32,315 bases of DNA from a virus. The notes beneath the pieces were generated by a model that did not search any database, had not been told where the DNA came from, and saw only the letters and a program-made list of their open reading frames with translations. The stretch is taken from the IMG/VR virus record IMGVR_UViG_3300017692_000004, positions 1 through 32,315 of that record, one strand, 5' to 3'. A program made the position numbers and the translations under genes. Each line of letters starts with the position of its first letter. The stretch's first letter is position 1. Positions 21,571 through 28,555 of the stretch are shown one piece after another.

Positions 21571-22005
21571 TCAGGGCTCCAATGCGATGAGGTGGAGGGT
21601 CGCCGCAATCGGCGTTGGGTTGATCGAGAGCGCGCCAGTGACCAGTGACAGGAGGCCGGACGAAACACGGTTGATCTGGAAGGTGCACTGCGTGTTCGAG
21701 GGCGCGCCGACGATCTGCACGTTGAACAGGTCGGTTGTTCCATTAGGCACCTGGACGATGCCAGAAACCACCGGGACCACGCCTGCTGCAAACGCCGTGG
21801 GATAGGTCCACACGTAAGTGGTGCCGGCGCTTGGCATGACGATGATCTGCTTGCGCGCCTTGCTAGCGTGAGTGTGGTCTTCGCGCGCATACTTAGTGCC
21901 GGACCCTACTTGGCCGTTGTCCTGAACGCCTGTCGGCATCGTTGTAGCCGGCTGCGGGATCATCAGGCTCTGCGCTGTGACAGGGGGATAGGCCACGTCC
22001 GACAT
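21571..22005 (-). CDS. putative virion protein with REDHTHAS motif, 144 aa
   Basis: A 144-residue protein (MSDVAYPPVTAQSLMIPQPA). It has REDHTHAS at 41-48, a His-rich signature seen at the junction before the C-terminal domain of many phage fibre and head-fibre proteins (recollection of such motifs). The second half (TTYVWTYPTAFAAGVVPVVS, CTFQINRVSSGLLSLVTGAL) is a beta-rich domain like those of fibre tips. It lies three genes from the portal, in the head module, so a head-surface fibre is a reasonable guess. The start is coupled to the upstream gene by a one-base overlap. Confidence 0.62.
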   Translation of the reverse strand: MSDVAYPPVTAQSLMIPQPATTMPTGVQDNGQVGSGTKYAREDHTHASKARKQIIVMPSAGTTYVWTYPTAFAAGVVPVVSGIVQVPNGTTDLFNVQIVGAPSNTQCTFQINRVSSGLLSLVTGALSINPTPIAATLHLIALEP

Positions 22006-22406
22006 CAGAACGTCTCCATGATGCCAAGCGTTTGCGCTGCAGTAGGAGAGGTCGCAAACACGGCTGCGGTGGTCTGCATGGTCACCGACGCACCGACAGT
22101 GCCGGCCAGAAAGAAGCCTGTGGTCAGGCCAGTAGTGACGGCGGTGGCGGTGAAGTAGACCGGCTGCGTGCCTGTAATGTTGGTGATCGTGACTGATCGC
22201 CGGCCCGAACGCGCCGCGACGACCTGTAGAGACGTGGCAGGAGAGAGGGAGGAGGGCGCCTGCGAGGTGGTAATCGAACTTGAGCCTAGGGACCGCTCGT
22301 AGGTAGGATTGGCGAGACTGCCTTGCGGATTGCCGCTCGCATCGCTGGCGGCACCGATTATCCGGCCCGAGCCGTCTACAGGCGTGAATGGTGTCGCCTT
22401 AGGCAT
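22005..22406 (-). CDS. hypothetical head-module protein, 133 aa, beta-rich
   Basis: A 133-residue Ser/Thr/Ala-rich protein. Residues 1-50 (MPKATPFTPVDGSGRIIGAA, NPTYERSLGSSSITTSQAP) look flexible. Residues 55-133 form a beta-sandwich-like domain (VTITNITGTQPVYFTATAV, GFFLAGTVGASVTMQTTA). No cysteine and no enzyme motif. Together with the 144-aa gene after it, this may be a head fibre or decoration protein. It is the first gene after the portal, with one-base coupled start and stop. Confidence 0.6.
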   Translation of the reverse strand: MPKATPFTPVDGSGRIIGAASDASGNPQGSLANPTYERSLGSSSITTSQAPSSLSPATSLQVVAARSGRRSVTITNITGTQPVYFTATAVTTGLTTGFFLAGTVGASVTMQTTAAVFATSPTAAQTLGIMETF

Positions 22407-24835
22407 CAGTCGTCCCCTTCGGTCATGGCTTGCTTCTCGGCAAAGGTTTGTCGCCGGTCGCTGTTCTGTTCAGTGAAGTCTTGCTGGCGGTCGGCACGCT
22501 CATGCTCGGCAGAGCGGAACTGAGCGTCCTGCTGCTGCCCTTCGACAGCCATCTGCTGGTCGACCTGACGGGCCTGCGCCTGATCCGCTGCCGTGTACTC
22601 GGACAGCTGCTGCTTGCGCTCATCAAGACCGATGGAGGCGAGGATCTTGGCGGTCTGGGCAGTTAGGTTGTCGATCTCGGCCTGCTGCTTCTCCTGAGCC
22701 TGACGCGCTTTCGTGTCGGCATCGGCAATCTGCAGCTTCAGCTTTTCGTTCTCATGCTGTGCCTTACGCTCGGCGTCCTGCGCCTGCTGCTGCAACTGCG
22801 CGAACTTGAGCTGGCTATTTGCCTGGTCCAGCTGAGCCTTGGCCTGTACGCCAGCCATCGCCGCCTGCGCCTTGACGCCCTCTGCCTCGGCAAGCTTTTT
22901 GTTCGCCTCTGCAAGGCCGCCATCGTCCTCGCCGCCCTGCTGCTGGGCCATCTTGGCGGCGATCTCAGGTGCCTGTTCGATCAGCTCATCTAGCGTGGAC
23001 TGGATCTGACGATTACCTTGCGTATACGGCTGCAACGTGCGCTCAAGGATGGCCACCGCGAGCTTCACGCCGGGCTCGCCTATCTGAAACAGCGGCAACA
23101 TCGCGCCGATCGCGCTGCTGAACGCGGCCAGCAATTCATTGCACATCTGCTTTTCAGCAAGCTCGTCACTTAGGACGGTGCTGTCCGTCTCGATGTCGAT
23201 GGCGAGGCTACGGGCGCGCTTATCCTTGATGACCTCCATGACCATTTCAACAGTCACGGTCTGCTGCAGCGCCTGTAGCTTTTCGGCCCACTTTTGGGCG
23301 ATCTGCTGCAATGCCTGCTGTGCTGCCTGCTCGGCTTCTGGCGGTATCTCCTGACCAGACTGCTGGGCCTTTGCCGCCTCTTCCTTGACCTTCGCCGTCA
23401 GCGCTTCGGCCTCGGCCTTGGCCGCCTTCTTGATGCCATCGATGTCCTTCTGCACGTCAGACTTCGACGGAAGATCCATTTGGGCGATTTCCAGCAGGTC
23501 ATCCTTGCTGAAGTTATCGCACACGATCTCCACAGCGATGCGCGCGGTGTCACGGGACACGCGGACAACCTCATCCACTTTGTCACGGACGCGAACGCTG
23601 CCGTACTGGCTCTTGAGGCGCTGGGCTCCCAGCGTTTCCTCTGCCTCGGTCTCGCCGCGCATGATGTCCGAGATGCCAGACAGGCGATCAAAGTCGGCAA
23701 ACAGCTGATTGCGGGCCTCAATCAGGCCTTGAATGGCGGTGGCGATCTCCACCAGCGGCAACCACTGCACGAAGTTACCTGCGCCGCCAGAGGCCATCAG
23801 CGCGGCACCAGGCACCGGCACGATGGTCATGGCCTCAGTGCTGGACAACGCGACCTGCACGGCTTCCGCCACGTCGCCGCCGCCAGCCACAAGGCCCATC
23901 ATGCGGATCTGCTCAAGCAACGTGTAGATCTTGTCGGTACAGGTGTTGATCTGACCGATATGTTGCTCGTAGCGGCGATAATCGGGGATCGGCACCAGCG
24001 TGCGACGGCGCACCGTACCGTAGGCTGGGCGAGGGCTCGAGAAGAAGTCGCGCGTGGTGATGAACGGCTCGCTCTCATCGAGCATCACGTCCACGCCTTC
24101 AGTGACCCAGTATACGCGGTTGTCGGTCTTGCTCCAGACCTCCCAAACCGGCGCCTTGGTCACTTCGCTGCGATTCCCCTCGTCATCATTAGCCGTGCGC
24201 GATACAAACCCAGCCTGCTTGTACGCATCGCCGGAATGCTTGCCGAACCGCTCCTTCATTTCCGGCTCGGTCAGCCAGGCGCAGAACGCCTCCCATCCCA
24301 TCTCACGCCAGTAGCGCACCGGGTCATGGCGGTAGTCGAGCCGGTCCACGTGATCGACGCAAATGCGCTTATCACCGTCCTTGCTCTCGTATGAGACACG
24401 AAGCACGCCACGGTTCAATAGCGTCAGATCGTCGCGCAGATCCTTCAGGTGCGTGTCGATGTTCGAGCGCTCGAACTCGCTGTTCACGACACGCTCGATT
24501 ATCTCAGCGGCCACCTTGTCAGCAGGCGAAGCGTCCGAATAGCGAGGCTTGGCGACAACCTTGGGCGGCTTGGCGTAGATGGCCGGCTTAAGGACCTCCA
24601 TGGAGGCCCAGAACGTATCGTAGGCGTTGTCGGTGACGCCCATGTCGCTAACTCGGCCATCCAACACCAGCTTGGCGGAATAGATGCTGTCGATACGGTT
24701 GCATTCGTCGTGGTAGGCGCGAAAGGCCTTCTCCGACTGGCGCAAGGCGTCCAGCACGGGGCCGCTGTTGTTGGGCTCGGCCTTGTCTTTGAGGGACGCG
24801 CCGCGCTCGTCTTCGAGATAGGGAAGGCCGGTCAT
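22406..24835 (-). CDS. portal protein (P22-like), 809 aa
   Basis: An 809-residue portal, the dodecameric ring through which DNA is packaged and leaves. Early motifs are AKPPKVVAKPRYSDASPADK and the AEIIERVVNSEFERS region; then come GWEAFCAWLTEPEM, DFFSSPRPAYGTVRRRTLVP, LSGISDIMRGETEAEETLGAQ (split across a turn) and RVRDKVDEVVRVSRDTARIA, all typical of P22-type portals. From about 620 to the end there is a long Gln/Ala/Lys-rich coiled coil (LKFAQLQQQAQDAERKAQHE) corresponding to the alpha-helical barrel. P22's portal is about 725 residues, so this barrel is somewhat longer. The start overlaps the terminase stop (ATGA). Confidence 0.9.
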   Translation of the reverse strand: MTGLPYLEDERGASLKDKAEPNNSGPVLDALRQSEKAFRAYHDECNRIDSIYSAKLVLDGRVSDMGVTDNAYDTFWASMEVLKPAIYAKPPKVVAKPRYSDASPADKVAAEIIERVVNSEFERSNIDTHLKDLRDDLTLLNRGVLRVSYESKDGDKRICVDHVDRLDYRHDPVRYWREMGWEAFCAWLTEPEMKERFGKHSGDAYKQAGFVSRTANDDEGNRSEVTKAPVWEVWSKTDNRVYWVTEGVDVMLDESEPFITTRDFFSSPRPAYGTVRRRTLVPIPDYRRYEQHIGQINTCTDKIYTLLEQIRMMGLVAGGGDVAEAVQVALSSTEAMTIVPVPGAALMASGGAGNFVQWLPLVEIATAIQGLIEARNQLFADFDRLSGISDIMRGETEAEETLGAQRLKSQYGSVRVRDKVDEVVRVSRDTARIAVEIVCDNFSKDDLLEIAQMDLPSKSDVQKDIDGIKKAAKAEAEALTAKVKEEAAKAQQSGQEIPPEAEQAAQQALQQIAQKWAEKLQALQQTVTVEMVMEVIKDKRARSLAIDIETDSTVLSDELAEKQMCNELLAAFSSAIGAMLPLFQIGEPGVKLAVAILERTLQPYTQGNRQIQSTLDELIEQAPEIAAKMAQQQGGEDDGGLAEANKKLAEAEGVKAQAAMAGVQAKAQLDQANSQLKFAQLQQQAQDAERKAQHENEKLKLQIADADTKARQAQEKQQAEIDNLTAQTAKILASIGLDERKQQLSEYTAADQAQARQVDQQMAVEGQQQDAQFRSAEHERADRQQDFTEQNSDRRQTFAEKQAMTEGDD

Positions 24836-26298
24836 ACGAGCGCCGGCACAGCAACACGGCCCAAGAGGCGAGCCATTTCTGGATCAGACTTCGGCTTTGG
24901 TGCCGATCCTGTCTCCATGCGATCGAGGAGCTGACCGACAAGCCCTAGGGCGTCGACCTGATCGTCATGCACACCAACAGGAAAGCTCATCATTTCGCTG
25001 ATCAGGTCAGTCAGCCAGGGCGCCTCTCGGGGCACATGCAGCCCTTGGATTGCCATGCGCCCACGAATGGACTGTGCACGCACCGCCTTGTCACCTCGCG
25101 TCGGGAACTGCTCGCGGTAGACGAAAGATTTGCTCTCGATCATGCGTTTGGTGAGAAACGGCCCGACGCCCGCCTTGATCTGACCGGTTTCCTCCGCCCA
25201 TCCCATAGGCTTCCAACGGCGTACCAAAGCGCAGAACGCGTCAACCCATACATCGGAGGCTGACTGTTGACGCCAGAGATCCAGCAGGTACATCCGGTTT
25301 TCATGGTCAATCCCAATGACCACATGCACAGTGTAATCGCCGCCATTCGCTGTAACGGCATAGTCCGAGCCGCCGTATACACTCATCTCGGAGACAGGCG
25401 GGATTACATCGACCGGGATCAGCCATTCGCGCTTGAAATAGTCGCCGGTCTCTGGCGCTGGTCGCTGCTGGTAGAGCGCGGTCCAATCCCGCGACCCGAC
25501 CGCGCGCTTTATGCCAGCCAGCGCTTCCTCATCGTATTGCTCGGGCCAGAGCGCGTCGCCAGCCTCACGGCCTAGCGGGTCATTCCCCTCCGCTACGGCG
25601 GGCAGGTTGATGATATCCCAGCCCTCGTGCTTGTGTTCGGCCAAGAGCCAACCTGATAGATCATCCTCATGCCAGCGGGTCTGGATAACCACGATCGCTC
25701 CGCCTGGCATAAGTCGCGTGTATGCAGTCGAGGTGTACCACCCCTTGATCTTGGCCCTAATGGTCTCGCTGTCCGCGTCCTCACGATTGCGCACCGGATC
25801 GTCGATGATCAGCAGGTGAGCGCCACGCCCGGTAAGCGGGCCACCCACGCCAACAGCATAATACGCGCCCTGCCTGTTGGTGGCTTGCTCGATACCGCCG
25901 TAGTTGCCATCAACTGCGAAACGCCGTGATGCTCGGCTATCGTCAGCTACGGCCACGCCCGGGAATATCTCTTGGAATGCCGGATCGGCTAGCTGGTTCT
26001 TGACCTGACGGCCAAAGTCATCCGCCAAATCCTGCCCGTAGGTCGCAGTGATAATGTACTTGTCAGGGTTGCGCCCAAGATACCATGCCGGGAAGTAGGT
26101 TGACGCCAACAGGCTCTTGCCATGGCGGGGCGGCACAAAGATCATCAGCCGCTTGGTCTCGCCGCGTTCGACGGCCTCCAGCTTGCGGCAGATCAGGCGA
26201 TGATGAGGAGCATCCTGATACTGCGGCCACTGGTAGGCCACGTAAGGCAGGAGACGGGAGTACGCGAAATCCTCGGCTGTGAGAGCTTTACTGGCCAC
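24832..26298 (-). CDS. terL: terminase large subunit
   Basis: A 488-residue packaging motor with two domains. Residues 1-290 form the ATPase: PPRHGKS at 56-62 is the Walker A motif, LLIIDDP at 162-168 the Walker B motif, and VVIQTRWHEDDLSG at about 203-216 the motif III/coupling region. Residues 300-488 form the RNase H-like nuclease: YGGSDYAV with Asp312, and HDDQVDAL at 444-451 with the conserved acidic pair. It cuts and pumps phage DNA into the procapsid through the portal. GTG 26298 lies within the end of terS (11-nt overlap) and its stop is coupled to the portal start. Confidence 0.95.
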   Translation of the reverse strand: MASKALTAEDFAYSRLLPYVAYQWPQYQDAPHHRLICRKLEAVERGETKRLMIFVPPRHGKSLLASTYFPAWYLGRNPDKYIITATYGQDLADDFGRQVKNQLADPAFQEIFPGVAVADDSRASRRFAVDGNYGGIEQATNRQGAYYAVGVGGPLTGRGAHLLIIDDPVRNREDADSETIRAKIKGWYTSTAYTRLMPGGAIVVIQTRWHEDDLSGWLLAEHKHEGWDIINLPAVAEGNDPLGREAGDALWPEQYDEEALAGIKRAVGSRDWTALYQQRPAPETGDYFKREWLIPVDVIPPVSEMSVYGGSDYAVTANGGDYTVHVVIGIDHENRMYLLDLWRQQSASDVWVDAFCALVRRWKPMGWAEETGQIKAGVGPFLTKRMIESKSFVYREQFPTRGDKAVRAQSIRGRMAIQGLHVPREAPWLTDLISEMMSFPVGVHDDQVDALGLVGQLLDRMETGSAPKPKSDPEMARLLGRVAVPALV

Positions 26299-26671
26299 GA
26301 TCAGCCCTCAAGAACGCTGCTGCCGCTGCGTCGCGCTGCTCTTTTGTCGAAACGTCGACGGCGCCGCTATGCTCGACGTGCTGCTTTTCTCGCCATTCTT
26401 CGGGGTCAGCGTTCTTGAGGGCAAACATGCGAGCTGTGACAGCCGGGCCACTTTCAGCTCCGAGCATCCCCTTCTCCAGGGATGCGGTGCGCTTTGCCTT
26501 AGCAACGCGTACAGCTTCGGAAAATTCCGGGTGAGTAGCCATCCACTCATTAATGGTTCCGCGATGAACCCCTATGTCGCCAGCAAATGCAGTGAGCGAA
26601 AGACCGGTCGCCATGACGTTTATAACATCATCGCAAAATGCAGGATCATACTTGGAGGGACGGCCGACCAT
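26288..26671 (-). CDS. terS: terminase small subunit
   Basis: A 127-residue protein from ATG 26671 (MVGRPSKYDPAFCDDVINVM). Residues 1-60 hold a helix-turn-helix (GLSLTAFAGDIGVHRGTINEW) that would recognise the packaging signal. Then comes a helical oligomerisation region (ARMFALKNADPEEWREKQHV), and a helical C-terminal tail (STKEQRDAAAAAFLR) that contacts the large subunit. The frame opens up to 26782, but the extra residues do not look like a terminase and start inside the preceding gene. The GRPSKY-type start is usual for small terminases. It overlaps terL by 11 nt. Confidence 0.85.
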   Translation of the reverse strand: MVGRPSKYDPAFCDDVINVMATGLSLTAFAGDIGVHRGTINEWMATHPEFSEAVRVAKAKRTASLEKGMLGAESGPAVTARMFALKNADPEEWREKQHVEHSGAVDVSTKEQRDAAAAAFLRADRGQ

Positions 26672-26726
26672 GGCAGTCCATCTACACCTTATCGAATGGC
26701 TTCGGCATATGACATAAATCGAATTA

Positions 26727-26891
26727 TCAACGAGCCAGCGATAGCCTTGGCAAGGCTCGAAACACCGTACGAATAGGCACATGCAATTCGCGCGCGATAC
26801 GGGACTTATTCACCCGCTCTCCGTTAGCGCGCATCTCTGCAGCTCTAAGGATGATGCGCTGACGTTGTGCAGCTGGTCTACCTCTGGCCAT
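26727..26891 (-). CDS. 54-aa helix-turn-helix protein upstream of terS
   Basis: A 54-residue basic protein (MARGRPAAQRQRIILRAAEM). After a GRP basic patch come two helices and RVNKSRIARELHVPIRTVFR, a clear helix-turn-helix pattern with a basic recognition helix, similar to small resolvase or transposase-type DNA-binding domains. ATG 26891 is preceded by AAGGAGGGATAGC, an ideal ribosome site with correct spacing. It is too short for most gene finders. It stands 55 nt upstream of terS and may control the packaging operon or take part in pac recognition. That is inference from location. Confidence 0.65.
   Translation of the reverse strand: MARGRPAAQRQRIILRAAEMRANGERVNKSRIARELHVPIRTVFRALPRLSLAR
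26743..26757. promoter_or_regulatory. palindrome (7-bp arms, 1-nt centre) near the end of the HTH gene, upstream of terS
   Basis: AGCCTTG G CAAGGCT is a perfect inverted repeat. A second one overlaps it: CGAGCC at 26731-26736 with GGCTCG at 26754-26759. Both lie inside the 3' end of the 54-aa HTH gene, 72-86 nt upstream of the terS start. This could be an operator for that protein or for terS, or part of a packaging recognition site. No direct evidence of binding exists. Confidence 0.35.
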
Positions 26892-26933
26892 GCTATCCCT
26901 CCTTCAGCTTGCGGGGTGGTGCTGAGATCTCGC

Positions 26934-27272
26934 TCACCAGTTGTCCCCTTGGTCTTTGGTGGTGGGTGGTCCGAAGGTTACCGCCGCAGCCATGGCAGAG
27001 AAGAAATCGACCTTGCGCTGACGATTGCATGGCAGGTCCAGATCGACGATCTCGATGGCGAAGGCGGACTGGCACATGCCGCGATCAGAGGCTGGGATCT
27101 TGGCCCAAAAGTCAGGATGCGCACCAACGTGCTCGCGGTCGCCTCTCGTAAACCGCAAAGCATGGTCGGACGGCAGCAACCGCATGGACGCGAAGAACGG
27201 CGCCGGCGGGATCGCCTCAAGCTGCTTCATCGCCTCTCGCAACGTATCGAGCGCAATGCTCTGCTCAGCCAT
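26934..27272 (-). CDS. hypothetical protein, 112 aa
   Basis: A 112-residue protein (MAEQSIALDTLREAMKQLEA). After a charged N-terminal helix come Cys- and aromatic-containing segments (HVGAHPDFWAKIPASDRGMC, AFAIEIVDLDLPCNRQRKVD). The C-terminal part (FFSAMAAAVTFGPP) is only mildly hydrophobic. No family is recognised. It overlaps its upstream neighbour by 8 nt and is followed by a 42-nt gap to the HTH gene start, one of the few breaks in this block and thus possibly a boundary between transcription units. Confidence 0.55.
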   Translation of the reverse strand: MAEQSIALDTLREAMKQLEAIPPAPFFASMRLLPSDHALRFTRGDREHVGAHPDFWAKIPASDRGMCQSAFAIEIVDLDLPCNRQRKVDFFSAMAAAVTFGPPTTKDQGDNW

Positions 27273-27576
27273 GGTGTGGGGTGCTTTCGTTGGGGGTGGT
27301 GCGGTAGTGGGTGCTGCCCATCATGTGCGTGGACCGACGCTCGACGATCTCAAACCAACGCCAGCCATCCGACTCCCAATCCCACGGGTCGGCACGCACC
27401 GGGAACCATGCGAACCAAGGGCGCCATTCGTCGGTAGGGCCAACAGCCTTACGCTTGAGCCAGGCGACGCCGATCATTGCGAGCAACCCTAGCCACGCCG
27501 GCGCGGTCAGGACGAGCAGCGTATAGCCGATAACAGCCTCCGTCCGTTTCGACAGTGTTGGTGCCCTTAGTCTCAC
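27265..27576 (-). CDS. membrane protein with Trp-rich segment, 103 aa
   Basis: A 103-residue protein from GTG 27576, coupled to the previous stop as GTGA. A hydrophobic region at about residues 15-40 (AVIGYTLLVLTAPAWLGLLA, then AMIGVAWLKRK) could span the membrane once or as a tight hairpin. The next 40 residues are unusually rich in Trp and Phe (DEWRPWFAWFPVRADPWDWE). I know no family with this pattern. An AGAGGAGAGACG ribosome site is shared word for word with the gene upstream. Function unknown. A link to the host membrane is suggested by topology. Confidence 0.6.
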   Translation of the reverse strand: MRLRAPTLSKRTEAVIGYTLLVLTAPAWLGLLAMIGVAWLKRKAVGPTDEWRPWFAWFPVRADPWDWESDGWRWFEIVERRSTHMMGSTHYRTTPNESTPHHG

Positions 27577-27845
27577 GCCGTCTCTCCTCTTGTCGAAGGC
27601 TCAGCCTCACGCACGACAAGCTCAAGCACTCGCCCATCGGACGCGGTGAAGCTCATCGTGCTGGAGATCTCGAAACCGGTGCCAGATCCGACCCACTGCC
27701 GCTTCTGGGAGACGGCAACCATGCGATCGCCGATCAGGTCACCAAGCATCTCCATGGTCGTGCGCGGCTTCTTGCGCTGAGCCCAGATTGCACCAAACAT
27801 GAAGCCCCACCCGAAAACCGAGATTGCCCCGAAGAACTCAGCCAT
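27573..27845 (-). CDS. hypothetical protein, 90 aa, N-terminal membrane segment
   Basis: A 90-residue protein (MAEFFGAISVFGWGFMFGAI). Residues 4-22 are hydrophobic and aromatic and may form one membrane anchor. After that comes a basic patch (AQRKKPRTT) and a probably beta-rich soluble part (GFEISSTMSFTASDGRVLEL). No family recognised. ATG 27845 is preceded by the AGAGGAGAGACGCACC site, part of a 15-nt sequence that also precedes the next gene. The stop overlaps the GTG of the following gene. Confidence 0.58.
   Translation of the reverse strand: MAEFFGAISVFGWGFMFGAIWAQRKKPRTTMEMLGDLIGDRMVAVSQKRQWVGSGTGFEISSTMSFTASDGRVLELVVREAEPSTRGETA
27579..27593 (-). promoter_or_regulatory. duplicated 15-nt leader with ribosome site, copy 1
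   Basis: The minus strand reads ACAAGAGGAGAGACG here, 3 nt before the GTG start at 27576. The same 15 nt occurs before the gene starting at 27845 (27850-27864). Both contain a full Shine-Dalgarno core. An identical stretch longer than the core suggests either a duplication or a shared translational control element. Confidence 0.5.
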
Positions 27846-27849
27846 GGTG

Positions 27850-27864
27850 CGTCTCTCCTCTTGT
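27850..27864 (-). promoter_or_regulatory. duplicated 15-nt leader with ribosome site, copy 2
   Basis: Exactly the same minus-strand 15 nt (ACAAGAGGAGAGACG) as at 27579-27593, here 5 nt before ATG 27845. The copy sits in a 36-nt gap after the 129-aa membrane gene. Confidence 0.5.
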
Positions 27865-27881
27865 GGTCAGGCCTGCTTGGG

Positions 27882-28271
27882 TCACTTGGCGTCAGAGGGC
27901 GTGTCACCAGCGATCTGCCGGTCAAGCCAAGCATCCAGTGCCTTCACGGCCTTGCCAGCGGTGGGTGTGTTGATGAGATCTTCGCCCATCTCGGCAGCAG
28001 CAATCGCATAGATCGTGTTGCGCCCAGGAATGAACGAGGCCACCAAAGCCGCTGCGATCGCAACCGGGAAGAAGCCTTTGCCGGCCTTCCAACCCGTGGA
28101 CAGGCAAGGCCGCTTGTTACGCTCACCAATGTTATCGAAGTCGGTCTTCGCCGCGATGGCGACCACAGCGACAGCGCCACCTATACCTGCGCCAACAGCC
28201 ACAAGCGTTGCCACGGTGGAAACACTACCCGCGACATCAGCGAGATAGATCATCCAGGATAGATTGTTCAT
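27882..28271 (-). CDS. hypothetical membrane protein, 129 aa, two to three hydrophobic segments
   Basis: A 129-residue protein (MNNLSWMIYLADVAGSVSTV). Hydrophobic segments lie at about 20-42 (VATLVAVGAGIGGAVAVVAI) and about 69-95 (GFFPVAIAAALVASFIPGRN), separated by a basic loop (DFDNIGERNKRP). A possible third lies in the AIAAAEMG part. The C-terminus (KALDAWLDRQIAGDTPSDAK) is a soluble helix. No family recognised. ATG 28271 overlaps the stop of a candidate small gene upstream (ATGA), and the leader lies next to the repeat region. An inner-membrane role, perhaps tied to replication or superinfection, is speculation. Confidence 0.6.
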   Translation of the reverse strand: MNNLSWMIYLADVAGSVSTVATLVAVGAGIGGAVAVVAIAAKTDFDNIGERNKRPCLSTGWKAGKGFFPVAIAAALVASFIPGRNTIYAIAAAEMGEDLINTPTAGKAVKALDAWLDRQIAGDTPSDAK

Positions 28272-28447
28272 CGTTCGGTTCCTTTGATGCCTGCTTGGGT
28301 GGTGGAGAAGGTGGCGAGGATTCCGACCAAAACCGGGGCGAGCCGAGCCAAGAGGCGACGCCCCGGATAGTACGTAGTACTAGGGGCACACAATGCCGCA
28401 GCTCCCGCACTACCTCCCGCAATGATTTCAAGCACTTGCAAGCTCAC
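28268..28447 (-). CDS. candidate 59-aa membrane peptide starting in the iteron array
   Basis: An open frame ends in TGA at 28268-28270, overlapping the next ATG at 28271 (ATGA), as real genes do here. Going upstream it runs through hydrophobic segments (AGGSAGAAALCAPSTTYY and LLARLAPVLVGILATFSTTQ). The start is not certain: GTG 28447, GTG 28435 and TTG 28465 all follow a GGGAGG that is part of the repeated TGCGGGAGGT units, which would act as the ribosome site. The coupled end and two hydrophobic stretches favour a gene. Against it are the short length and the repeat overlap. If real, its translation start is built into the repeat. Confidence 0.4.
   Translation of the reverse strand: MSLQVLEIIAGGSAGAAALCAPSTTYYPGRRLLARLAPVLVGILATFSTTQAGIKGTER
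28333..28366. repeat. inverted repeat, 8-bp arms, 18-nt loop
   Basis: CCGGGGCG at 28333-28340 and CGCCCCGG at 28359-28366 are perfect complements. On either strand this could form a stem-loop or cruciform. It lies next to a second inverted repeat and to the iteron array, inside the candidate small gene. Termination downstream of the primase-helicase gene is an alternative reading, though no U-run follows. Confidence 0.45.
28360..28387. repeat. long imperfect inverted repeat GCCCC-TAGTAC-GTA-GTACTA-GGGGC
   Basis: TAGTAC (28368-28373) and GTACTA (28377-28382) pair around GTA. GCCCC (28360-28364) and GGGGC (28383-28387) extend the stem with a 3-nt bulge. This gives 11 paired positions per arm with an AT-rich centre in an otherwise GC-rich region. 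It shares its left arm with the preceding inverted repeat, so only one of the two can form at a time. Confidence 0.5.
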
Positions 28448-28521
28448 CTCCCGCACCTCCCGCAAATACCTCCCGCAAGCGATTACAATGACTTACGAGG
28501 TCACCTCCCGCACCTCCCGCA
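28401..28521. repeat. iteron-like array: six ACCTCCCGCA units plus one variant; candidate replication origin
   Basis: Exact copies of ACCTCCCGCA begin at 28412, 28446, 28455, 28468, 28503 and 28512; a variant GCTCCCGCA is at 28401-28409. Units at 28446/28455 and 28503/28512 are fused tandems sharing one A, and each pair is preceded by TC, making two identical 21-bp blocks 57 bp apart. AT-richer spacers (ATGATTTCAAGCACTTGCAA; GCGATTACAATGACTTA) lie between. Together with the inverted repeats at 28333-28387 and the adjacent primase-helicase gene, this resembles an iteron origin of a phage or plasmid. The span 28448-28555 holds no gene that I can support. All units point the same way. Confidence 0.6.
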
Positions 28522-28555
28522 GCCGGGAAATGAGCGTAGAGGGCCATCTCAGTCA

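Noticed and set aside
23294-24394. 366-aa plus-strand frame
   Set aside because: Opposite the portal gene; His/Arg/Leu-rich nonsense composition, no domain and no ribosome site that convinces.
26672-26782. N-terminal extension of the small terminase to 26782
   Set aside because: The added residues are Cys/Arg-rich and unlike the family, and they overlap the 54-aa HTH gene, which has an ideal ribosome site.
27871-28300. 12-bp repeat GCCTGCTTGGGT at 27871 and 28289
   Set aside because: Short, one copy overlaps a stop codon and the other lies within a candidate gene; not convincing beyond chance.
28401-28521. CRISPR array reading of the CCTCCCGCA repeats
   Set aside because: Units are only 10 bp, spacing is irregular (9 to 35 nt), no leader and no cas genes.
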